From NCBI GenBank assembly GCA_017555025.1, contig JAFZHC010000058.1, forward strand, positions 1 through 48,990: 48,990 nt of DNA, written 5' to 3'. The number at the start of each line of letters is the position of its first letter. Within the stretch, counting starts at the first letter, position 1. The DNA comes from Akkermansia sp. (GTDB taxonomy: Bacteria; Verrucomicrobiota; Verrucomicrobiia; Verrucomicrobiales; Akkermansiaceae). The notes beneath the pieces are model-generated. The model did not search any database and was not told where the DNA came from. It was given only the letters and a program-made list of their open reading frames with translations. The position numbers were made by a program, and so were the translations under genes. Positions 14,967 through 22,545 of the stretch are shown piece after piece.

Positions 14967-14970
14967 GATG

Positions 14971-14990
14971 CCGACTTGTGCCGACTTGTG
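14971..14990. repeat. Tandem 10-bp duplication
   Basis: CCGACTTGTG occurs twice without a gap between the capsid terminator and the end of the nozzle gene. No function is apparent. Confidence 0.7.
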
Positions 14991-14994
14991 CGGC

Positions 14995-17454
14995 TCAGCT
15001 TTGCTGCACGGCGAGGATGGTGCAGGGGCTGTTACCGGTGACGCGTATGCCGATGAGGGGGCGGTCTGCCCAGCCTGAGAGGGAGCAGAGGTGTACCCAG
15101 CCGGGGGTGAGGTTGCCGGTGTGGGCGATGGGGGCGTAGTTGGTGGAGGCTGTGCGTGTGTTGATGTCGGCAGCCGGGGTTGGGGTGGCGAAGTAGCAGC
15201 TCAGCTGTGCTTGGTGGGTGCGCTGCTCGTCTTGCTCGGGGAGGGCGAAGGCGGTGGTTTCCATGGTGGAGGTGTAGGGTGAGGAGTCGCCATCGAGGTA
15301 GGGTGAGGAGTCGTTGATAAGTTCTATGTAACGAACTCGGTTACGCTCGGTGATAAGGTAGATGTTATCGGATTTGTTGCCGTTGGGTAGGGCGCAGATG
15401 GAGTGTATGGTGCCGTTTGTAACCCAGCGATGCCAGGCGTTGACGTTGTGGTGGGTGTTGTAGGACATGAGGGCGAGGGTGCCATCTGCGAGGGTGTAGG
15501 CGGCTACGCAATAGGGTTTGCGTAGGATGGAGCCGCCGGTAATGCCGCCGCCTTGGGTGAGGATGTGGTCGGCGAAGATGGTGAGGTCTTGTGAGATAAA
15601 GGCGTCTTGCGAGTAGTCATAGCTGAACTGGTAGAGTCGCCCTGAGCCTCGCTCGCAGTAGAGGAGGCGATCGGCGGCTGAGGTGGCGGGTATGTGGGCG
15701 GAGCCAATGCGCCCGTGATTGATGATGCGGACGGAGGATGGGGTGATGGCGTGGCCGGAGGTTGATTGGATGACCCATTCGCCGTCCTCGGTGCCCAGCT
15801 GGATGGAGGAGCCTCGTGAGCAAAGCCAGCAGATGGCGGCTTGGGTTTGGGTTGTCATCGTGAGATGTAGGGCGGAGTCGTCTGTGTAGCCGGTGGCGAA
15901 GTTGTTGATATCATCGGAGCGGCTGAACCAGAGGGTTTGGGGTTGTAGTGTTGTGGCGGCGAGTACAAGGCGAGATTCGTGCAAAACGGCTAGCGATGGG
16001 TAGCCGTAGCGACCGTTGAAGGCGCACCATGACCAGTCATCTGTTGTGAGGGGGGAATTGAGGGGAAGGCGGATAGGGGAGGTGTCTTTGAGGAGGCCAT
16101 CGGGCATGACGGTGAGGTGCATGTCGTGCTTATAGGCTGTGGCGACGAGTCGGTTGCCGCATTCATCTGCCGGCCATCCTGCGGCGTGGTCGGCACCGGT
16201 GTATCGGACAGAGGTGAGGAAGAGGCGCAGGTGGCATTCTTCGCTTTCCTCGTCACCGGTAATGATGTTGTTGGTGGCGGAGCCGATGAGGGAGAGGGAT
16301 TCTCCTAGGGTTGACCAGAGGGCGGTGAGGTCGGAGGTGGTGTAGGAGCGGCGGATTTCGTAGGAGCCGAACCAGGTGCCGGAGCAATGGAATTTCCAAG
16401 TACCGCGGCAGGTGAGAGGTTTGCCGACGGGGATGCCGGAAACGAAGTGTGTGGGGTAATCGGCGGGGGTGTTGAGCCCGGGGATGTAGTCGGCTGAGGT
16501 GAAGGGGCGGATGCAGGTGTAGAGGTTCCAGTACCCTGAGCGGAGTTTGATTTTATCGCCTTTTTTGTAGGAGGATGAGGCGGTAAGTTCGTTGATGGGG
16601 GTCACGTCATCAAAGCCGGTGGCGTTTTCTGCCCTGAGGAAGTTTTCATCGTAGTTACCGGGGGAGGTGCAGTTGCGGGTGAAGGAGTTGGAGCCGGAGA
16701 AGTCTTTGATGCAGATGAAGAGTTCGTATGAGGGTTGTGTGGCCATGGCTATTTTGTGGCCTACGGAGAAGTTACTTGCGGAGGTGATGCCGGTGGCGCC
16801 GGTGTCGAAGGTGGTCCAGTTGCCTTCGCGCAGTTGCATGGAGGTGGCGTAGGCTTCTTGCCTTGGGGTGTAGTAGGAGGCGCGGAGGATGTCGCCGGGG
16901 TCGGGGTCGGTTTCATCTGCTACTTCATCTGGGTGCCAGGTGGCGTTGTAGTACCCATCTTCTGCCGGGGAAATGCGGATTTCATGGTCGCGTGAGGTTA
17001 TGGAGTGCCAGGGTGGGTTTTTGAATTCGTAGGGGGAGAAGCTCCAGTTGTAGTCATCGGACAATTGGAGTTTCATGAGGGGGCTATCGGGGGAGCAGAT
17101 GAGGAGTATGGAGTTGAGTTGCAGCCAACTGATGCGGTTGAGGTCTTCATATCCCCAGTTATCGTCAGCGTTGAAGGTGGCGATGGGCTGGCCGCTGTTG
17201 TCGCGGACGATGAGGGTTGATGATGCGAGTTCGATAAGGTAGGTGAGCTCGGAGGAGTATTCGAAGGGGATGAGGCGCGAGGGCTCTTGCATGGCTTCGG
17301 CTATAGGGAACATGCCGCGGCGGCGGGTGATGCCGCCTGTGGGTGATACTTCCCAGTTGATGAGGGTGGTGCAGGAGCGCATGTAGGCGTCCATGTCGGA
17401 GCGGAGTGCCATGGCCGGTGAGATTTCGCCGCCGTTGAATGCTAATCTTTTCAT
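14995..17454 (-). CDS. Tail nozzle / tail tubular protein B (T7 gp12-like)
   Basis: This 819-aa protein begins LAFNGGEISPAMALRSDMDAY and continues NWEVSPTGGITRRRGM, a clear match to the start of podovirus tail tubular protein B, where FxxGExSPxxxxRxDxxxY precedes the NxxxxxxGGxxRRxG segment. Six copies would form the tail nozzle under the gp11-like adaptor. The remainder is beta-rich, as expected. It is encoded on the minus strand behind the large terminase (42-bp gap), opposite to the other structural genes. No Shine-Dalgarno sequence is seen before the ATG at 17454; the leader is A/C-rich. Confidence 0.8.
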   Translation of the reverse strand: MKRLAFNGGEISPAMALRSDMDAYMRSCTTLINWEVSPTGGITRRRGMFPIAEAMQEPSRLIPFEYSSELTYLIELASSTLIVRDNSGQPIATFNADDNWGYEDLNRISWLQLNSILLICSPDSPLMKLQLSDDYNWSFSPYEFKNPPWHSITSRDHEIRISPAEDGYYNATWHPDEVADETDPDPGDILRASYYTPRQEAYATSMQLREGNWTTFDTGATGITSASNFSVGHKIAMATQPSYELFICIKDFSGSNSFTRNCTSPGNYDENFLRAENATGFDDVTPINELTASSSYKKGDKIKLRSGYWNLYTCIRPFTSADYIPGLNTPADYPTHFVSGIPVGKPLTCRGTWKFHCSGTWFGSYEIRRSYTTSDLTALWSTLGESLSLIGSATNNIITGDEESEECHLRLFLTSVRYTGADHAAGWPADECGNRLVATAYKHDMHLTVMPDGLLKDTSPIRLPLNSPLTTDDWSWCAFNGRYGYPSLAVLHESRLVLAATTLQPQTLWFSRSDDINNFATGYTDDSALHLTMTTQTQAAICWLCSRGSSIQLGTEDGEWVIQSTSGHAITPSSVRIINHGRIGSAHIPATSAADRLLYCERGSGRLYQFSYDYSQDAFISQDLTIFADHILTQGGGITGGSILRKPYCVAAYTLADGTLALMSYNTHHNVNAWHRWVTNGTIHSICALPNGNKSDNIYLITERNRVRYIELINDSSPYLDGDSSPYTSTMETTAFALPEQDEQRTHQAQLSCYFATPTPAADINTRTASTNYAPIAHTGNLTPGWVHLCSLSGWADRPLIGIRVTGNSPCTILAVQQS

Positions 17455-17496
17455 GTTGTTTGTTGTGTGTTAATTGTTAGACTGATGTGTAACCGG

Positions 17497-19107
17497 TTAT
17501 CGAAGTCGTGAGGATATGTAGCCTCGGTTGTTGGCGCGTTTGCGTGCATTGGGGTCTGTTACCCAACCTTTATTTGGCGCGATGTAGCCGCGGGCTACGG
17601 CATCGGCAAAGGTGCGCAGGGCATCACATGCGTGTGATTCTTTGCCATGGAGGGGTTGTGGGTGGAGGGTGCCATGTGCACCGGGCGGGGCTGTGCGGTA
17701 TTCTTTAAGTGCATCGAGGCCGGAGAGGTAACTTTGGCCGTTTGCGAAAGTTTTTTCTCCGCAGCGTGAGTGTATGATGCAGTAGCGGAGGAGGTCTCGG
17801 GTGTTTTCGATTGAGCCCCATTTGTCTTGCGTGCGGGGAACGAGTATGGTGCTGTACCCGGCTTTGCGGAAGGCTGATTCGTAGGTGTTTTCGTAGAGGT
17901 CTCGGTGTGTTGAGTCGTGCGGCAGGACGCATGCTGTGCATCTGCCCCACCGAGCATCGTGCTCGCGCAGGATGTCCAGATAATGTGTGAGTGGTAGGCC
18001 GTTGGCGGTGTAGTTGTCGAGGAGGAGCCATTTGCCTTGGCCGTTGGGTTGAATCCACCAGATGGACATGTAATCAGCCATGCCTAAGTCCCATGTGGCG
18101 TAAATCGGGTAATGGGGCTGTACCTCAAAGTCGGCAGAGAGGTGGCCTTGCTCTGCTAGGTCATAGAGCTGAGGGCTGTAGATGGTGCCGTCCATGATGT
18201 TGTTGAGGGCTTCTTCCGGTGTGGAGGGGTACTCTTGCTTGACTTTGGAGCGCAGGGTTCGCCACTTGGCGAGGTACCAGGCTTTTTGTGATGAGGTGAG
18301 AGATATATTGAGTTTTGCCTCAAGGGAGTCGAAGTAGCGCTGCTGCTCGGCTGTGGGGGTGGGGAGCCAGCCGTGGAGGTGGTATTCGGGGTGTTTGTAC
18401 CAAGGGAAGAAGTAGAATTTGTAGTCGAGAGGGGTGAGTTCTTTGCCGATGTTGGCCATCGCGGCTTCTATTTGCTCGTAGTTGATGCCGGCTTTGCCTC
18501 CTTCGTGGGTTGACTCGAAGAAGATTCGGCATTCGTGGCCAACGGTTTCCTGACAGCCGCTGATGATTTCGCCTGCGCGGATGGGGTCGTGGCGGGCGAT
18601 GGAGCCGAGCTCGGAGACGTGGAGGAGCTGCAGGGTGCCGCCGCGGAGGGTGGCACCAACGTAGATTTCTGCTCCGTTGTGGAATGTGGCGGATTCCTTG
18701 GAGATGGTCGTGGCGGCTGCAAGTTGTTTTATTTCGGCTCCGATTTGAGCGAGTGCTCGGTCTGTCTGGGTGGGGTTTTCGGGGAGGTGGTCGAGGTGCT
18801 CGAAGGCAAATTTGATTTTAGCGAGTTTGGTTTTGGCATCGGGCAGGGTGCGGTCGACTATACCGGCGTGGAAGTTGGGAATGAAGAGGCAGGAGTCGAG
18901 CATGAGTAGCGCCATGTAGGTGGATATACCAAGTTGGCGCACTTTGAGGATGTTATTGCGGGTGTGTGCTGTTCGGTGGAGCTCTTGTTGAGCCCAGTTC
19001 ATGTTAAAGCGGGTGAGATGACCGGATTTATCGGTTATCCAATAGAGGTGATTGAGTCGCCATTCCTGGTCGGTGAGGAGTTTCTGTAGAGCCTGAGCAG
19101 ATTGCAT
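17497..19107 (-). CDS. Terminase large subunit
   Basis: A 536-aa packaging motor. Residues 55-63, KVRQLGIST, form the variant Walker A typical of large terminases, and an adenine-binding region precedes it. The C-terminal nuclease part contains TWDLGMADYMSIWWI (first metal-binding aspartate) near residue 320 and ESHACDALRTFADAV near residue 500, the family's H-x-x-D-A-x-R segment. It is the first gene of the leftward late unit. The -10 box TATAAT lies only 7 bp before its ATG, so its mRNA is probably leaderless. Confidence 0.85.
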   Translation of the reverse strand: MQSAQALQKLLTDQEWRLNHLYWITDKSGHLTRFNMNWAQQELHRTAHTRNNILKVRQLGISTYMALLMLDSCLFIPNFHAGIVDRTLPDAKTKLAKIKFAFEHLDHLPENPTQTDRALAQIGAEIKQLAAATTISKESATFHNGAEIYVGATLRGGTLQLLHVSELGSIARHDPIRAGEIISGCQETVGHECRIFFESTHEGGKAGINYEQIEAAMANIGKELTPLDYKFYFFPWYKHPEYHLHGWLPTPTAEQQRYFDSLEAKLNISLTSSQKAWYLAKWRTLRSKVKQEYPSTPEEALNNIMDGTIYSPQLYDLAEQGHLSADFEVQPHYPIYATWDLGMADYMSIWWIQPNGQGKWLLLDNYTANGLPLTHYLDILREHDARWGRCTACVLPHDSTHRDLYENTYESAFRKAGYSTILVPRTQDKWGSIENTRDLLRYCIIHSRCGEKTFANGQSYLSGLDALKEYRTAPPGAHGTLHPQPLHGKESHACDALRTFADAVARGYIAPNKGWVTDPNARKRANNRGYISSRLR

Positions 19108-19114
19108 TTGTCGG

Positions 19115-19188
19115 ATTATAGCGTGTGCAGGTTGGTGGGGAAATGTATCATTTGATATAGGGACAGGGTGGGTGGTTGATGGTAGGAT
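19115..19188. promoter_or_regulatory. Divergent late promoters sharing one dyad element
   Basis: The element TGTATCATTTGATATA (19144-19159) contains the perfect inverted repeat TATCA-TT-TGATA. Rightward, TAGGAT (19183-19188) begins 30 bp after the T of TGATA; leftward, TATAAT (19120-19115) begins exactly 30 bp after the same base read on the other strand. Rightward the ATG at 19195 follows six bases after the -10; leftward the ATG at 19107 follows seven bases after. One bound dimer could thus switch on the large terminase and the second tail operon together. Confidence 0.75.
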
Positions 19189-19194
19189 GTGGGT

Positions 19195-21420
19195 ATGAAG
19201 TATTTTACGGGGACTTGTTTTAATTTTTCGGCTCCGGCTCAGTTAGCTGAGGTGGTGAAGTTGAGGCTGGGGAAGGCGGGCGAGCTGGGGGGGCTGTATG
19301 TGGCAGGAGCTACGTTTGCCTTTGAGTTTTCTGTGGATGGGGGTGTGGTGGAATATGCTGCGGTTGAGCATGGTGAGGAGGCCGGTGTGTTGTGGTTGTC
19401 TCTACCGGCGATGGAGGCCGGTGAGTATGTCTATGAGCTGAGTTTTACTGATGCTCTGGGGGAGCAGGGGGTGGTGCTGCACGGTATTATGTCGGTGTTG
19501 AGCCGTGAGCAGTTTACTGCTCTGGTGGAGAATGCTGAGAGGTCTGAGGTGCGTGAGTTGTTGGCTACTGTGGGGAGTTTGCATGGTGCGCCGTTGGAGT
19601 TGCGCTGGGCGGCCAGTAGTGCTGCGGCTAGGTTTGCTGCAGATGCAGCTGAGGCTGCGAAAAAGGCTGAGGAGGTGTTGCCGCTGTTGCAGCAGGCGAA
19701 GGATTTTCTGGATTCGTTCAATAAGGCTTTGCGTGAGGTGGTGAAGGTGGTTGATAACTATCTTTACATTGCCGGAGAGAATACAGGGCATTATGTTAAG
19801 GGGGATGATGGTATTACGCCTCACATTGGGGCTGATGGCTATTGGTATGTGGGGGAGAAGAAGCTGGGCGATCGTCCGGCTTTTGGTAAAGATGGGTTGA
19901 CGCCATACATTACATCAGATGGTTACTGGGCTATTGGCGACATGGTAACGACCGCAAGGGCGCAAGGTAAAGATGGCATTGACGGGACGGCAGTAAGGCG
20001 TATACTGGTTGATTCGTATGCTGATATACCTCAGAGCGGGCCGACATGTAATGGTGGGTACTACTATTACGTTCTCAAGAAAGATATTGCACCTGCTACG
20101 GGCTGGATTAGAATAGATGCGGCACCTCATAGGTTGAATACCATTACTATAAATGGTACGGTCATCAGGGTTGACAGGGATTATGCCGGGCATGAGTTGT
20201 GGGTGCAGTTAATCAATGAGGCTAACTGCGGTGTTATTGCTTGGGAAGATGGCAATTACATACGCATGCAGGCTGTGGATCCAGGTGAGGAGGGGAATAA
20301 GATTGCTTTCAGTACGGATTTGATTGGTGCTGTAAGCGGGGCTACGCTCTCTGGTGGTATGGGTATTGAGGGTTCCTATGATGTGTATGCGTGGGTGGAG
20401 CACAAGAATGGCGTAGGCCGTTGGGTGCGCACGGACTTGGCTTATGATATTGCTACGACTGAGATTTTCGGCTTGACGAAGCTGAGTAGCGATATGGTTT
20501 TTGATAACGGGGCACCTGTGGCAACCAACTCTGCAAGACAGATGGTGGTACCTCCGGCTGATTTGGCGACTCCGGGGGCAGCTAAGTTGTCTACCGGGGA
20601 TGTGCTTGACAAGTCTCGCCATGGGGATGTCGGTTTTTCGGAGGATGGGGCTCTGATGGCGAAGATTGCAACCGGGCAGAAGGCTGGTGCTCTTCGTCCT
20701 TCATACACGGGCAATGGTACGATTATTCCATGTATTGGATTTACGGATGCTGAGTCGGGTGGCATAGGTGTGCCACGTGCGGCTGCATTTGATTGGGGGG
20801 TGAGCCGTGTGGGGACTTCTGTTCCGCAGAGTCTGGGCATGCCGTGGATTATACCTGTCGGCATGGCTGCAACGGGGATTCGCAATGAGTACGGTCAGGA
20901 TATCACGGGGCAGCTGATGAATAATGTGCTGTATGGGGGGGCTCTGCGGACTTACACGAAGGGTGGCTGGCAGCAGTATACGCCGCCGGGGATTGACCCT
21001 TCGCGTTTGCCTGATAATTCGAATGCTGTAGGCATATCTACTTCGGTGCAGTTCTACCAGGATGCTGCTAATGGTCTGAATTTGACGGAGGCGTCGGCAA
21101 CGGTGCTGGCGGGTGTATTTTTGGCCGAGGGACGGGATGATATTCGTGCTGCAGCTGTGCTGACGGCCGGCCAGACGGCGGAGTTTTACTACAACAAGGA
21201 GCTTGTTTACACGAAAGCTGAGGTGATGACTCTTCTGACGGAATATCTGAAAAAGGCTGAAGCTGAGGAGTTGTATGCAACATGTGTACAGTTAAATGAG
21301 CTGAGTGCTGCGGTGGTTCACAAGACTGCTACATGGCATGGTACTCAGGTCATGACCGAGGAGGAGTACAATGCTCTGGGTGAGGCGGTGAACGACAAGA
21401 TTCTGTATGTGCTGGTATGA
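19195..21420 (+). CDS. Large tail fibre-type protein
   Basis: The 742-aa product has an N-terminal beta-rich domain (~110 residues), a helical stretch rich in alanine and glutamate (residues ~145-180), and glycine-rich repeats of the form DGITPHIGADGYWYVGEK, then DGLTPYITSDGYWAIGD, then GKDGIDG, the short repeat type common in gut-phage fibres. A long beta-rich C-terminal part and a helical tail with KAEVMTLLTEYLKKAEAEELY follow. It probably attaches to the tail and contacts the cell. The ATG at 19195 is preferred to GTG at 19189 because the predicted transcript starts at about that base. It overlaps the next gene (ATGA). Confidence 0.6.
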   Translation: MKYFTGTCFNFSAPAQLAEVVKLRLGKAGELGGLYVAGATFAFEFSVDGGVVEYAAVEHGEEAGVLWLSLPAMEAGEYVYELSFTDALGEQGVVLHGIMSVLSREQFTALVENAERSEVRELLATVGSLHGAPLELRWAASSAAARFAADAAEAAKKAEEVLPLLQQAKDFLDSFNKALREVVKVVDNYLYIAGENTGHYVKGDDGITPHIGADGYWYVGEKKLGDRPAFGKDGLTPYITSDGYWAIGDMVTTARAQGKDGIDGTAVRRILVDSYADIPQSGPTCNGGYYYYVLKKDIAPATGWIRIDAAPHRLNTITINGTVIRVDRDYAGHELWVQLINEANCGVIAWEDGNYIRMQAVDPGEEGNKIAFSTDLIGAVSGATLSGGMGIEGSYDVYAWVEHKNGVGRWVRTDLAYDIATTEIFGLTKLSSDMVFDNGAPVATNSARQMVVPPADLATPGAAKLSTGDVLDKSRHGDVGFSEDGALMAKIATGQKAGALRPSYTGNGTIIPCIGFTDAESGGIGVPRAAAFDWGVSRVGTSVPQSLGMPWIIPVGMAATGIRNEYGQDITGQLMNNVLYGGALRTYTKGGWQQYTPPGIDPSRLPDNSNAVGISTSVQFYQDAANGLNLTEASATVLAGVFLAEGRDDIRAAAVLTAGQTAEFYYNKELVYTKAEVMTLLTEYLKKAEAEELYATCVQLNELSAAVVHKTATWHGTQVMTEEEYNALGEAVNDKILYVLV

Positions 21421-22214
21421 GAGTGACCGGAGGTGGTTTTAAGCGTCGTTTTGTGTATGGCTTGAGAGTTGGCAAGGCTCGGGCTGTAAAGGCAATGTAT
21501 GCCGGGCAGCAGGTGTGGCCCGGTAATGAGGAGCGTGTGAGGCGGATAGCTCTGGACATGTCGGAGCTGGCAGGGTCGCTTAATTACCATTACTGGCTTC
21601 ACGCGATGGATGCGGTAAGAAATGGCTCTAAGGCTAATAAATACATGGGGTTTGCTATAGCTGAGCGTCAGTATCGCATGGTCACAACGTACATGGGCTA
21701 CCCTCTGGCTACTTATGATTATGGGATTCTGGATTTTGGCGATGACGGGCCTCTCTATCAGGATGTTCGTGTGGGCGATACATTGACTGTCGAAGCGGTG
21801 ATTGCAGCCAGAAACAGCAGTCGCTATACTGAAACTCAGGAGGAGGTTTGCCCTGTACCCTATATTCAGGGTACTAATTTGCAGGTGGTTTGGCATAAGG
21901 GGCGCAAAAAGGGGCGTGCGGGCTGTAATTTCATTGTGAAGGGGCAGCCGGGGGAGGTGGTGCATTTTGGTGGTTCTTGCTACACGGATGCTCACCGGCG
22001 AGGGCGCTATACACGTGGCGTGCCGGGCAATCCTCATAAGTGGAGTAATGCGGTTTATGATAACAGTTGGGTGCAAGGGGAGGAGCGGTTGCTGGTTTCG
22101 GCCATGCCGAGGTCGTCATTTTCGGGCGCTCCGAGTGTGATGTTGTTGTGGCCGGCTTTTCGCAAGAGTTTTAAATTTAAGGTGACGGGGGTATGGAAGA
22201 AAACCGAGTCGTAA
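21417..22214 (+). CDS. Phage protein of unknown function, probable tail component
   Basis: A 265-aa basic protein starting RVTGGGFKRRFVYGLRVGKARAVKAMYAGQQ (shown here in part as motif GGGFKRR and RVGKARAV). Such short N-termini with a KAMYAGQQVWP-like segment occur in phage and surface proteins that carry a small beta-rich attachment unit. The rest is beta-rich with scattered cysteines and no motif I can name. It is translationally coupled to the fibre gene (ATGA) and overlaps the next gene by 22 bp, so a tail or fibre accessory role is likely. Confidence 0.55.
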   Translation: MRVTGGGFKRRFVYGLRVGKARAVKAMYAGQQVWPGNEERVRRIALDMSELAGSLNYHYWLHAMDAVRNGSKANKYMGFAIAERQYRMVTTYMGYPLATYDYGILDFGDDGPLYQDVRVGDTLTVEAVIAARNSSRYTETQEEVCPVPYIQGTNLQVVWHKGRKKGRAGCNFIVKGQPGEVVHFGGSCYTDAHRRGRYTRGVPGNPHKWSNAVYDNSWVQGEERLLVSAMPRSSFSGAPSVMLLWPAFRKSFKFKVTGVWKKTES

Positions 22215-22543
22215 AAGGTCGGGCATATCTGGAGGCGTTTGCTCCGGGGAGCTTTGCAGCTGTCTGCGATTTGGCGATGGCTCGTGGCGGGGTATTGCAC
22301 ATGGCACCGGAGTGTTTTCTGGCAGGCTATCCCTGTGAGGATGATGCAGCTTGTCTGCATGTAGTTTTTCAATGTTCGGAGTTGCCTGCTCTTTACCGGT
22401 TGCTGTGTGCTCTGCCTTATGAGCGTGTGGAGTGGCGACGAGATTTTGGCCACGGTGTGCATTATGGGGTGCGCCGCAGGGAGATTAAGGATTGGGGACG
22501 CAAGTTGTCTTTTGCAGAACGTATGTACGATAAGGAGAAATGA
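22193..22543 (+). CDS. Phage protein of unknown function, 116 aa
   Basis: The start overlaps the preceding gene by 22 bp and the stop lies 3 bp before the next gene. The sequence is a mixed alpha/beta protein (AYLEAFAPGSFAAVCDLAMA, LHVVFQCSELPALYRLLCAL), with histidines and cysteines in the middle but without a clear metal-binding pattern. No family is recognised. Its place between tail proteins and an ejection-type protein points to a virion or assembly role. Confidence 0.5.
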   Translation: MEENRVVKGRAYLEAFAPGSFAAVCDLAMARGGVLHMAPECFLAGYPCEDDAACLHVVFQCSELPALYRLLCALPYERVEWRRDFGHGVHYGVRRREIKDWGRKLSFAERMYDKEK

Positions 22544-22545
22544 TT

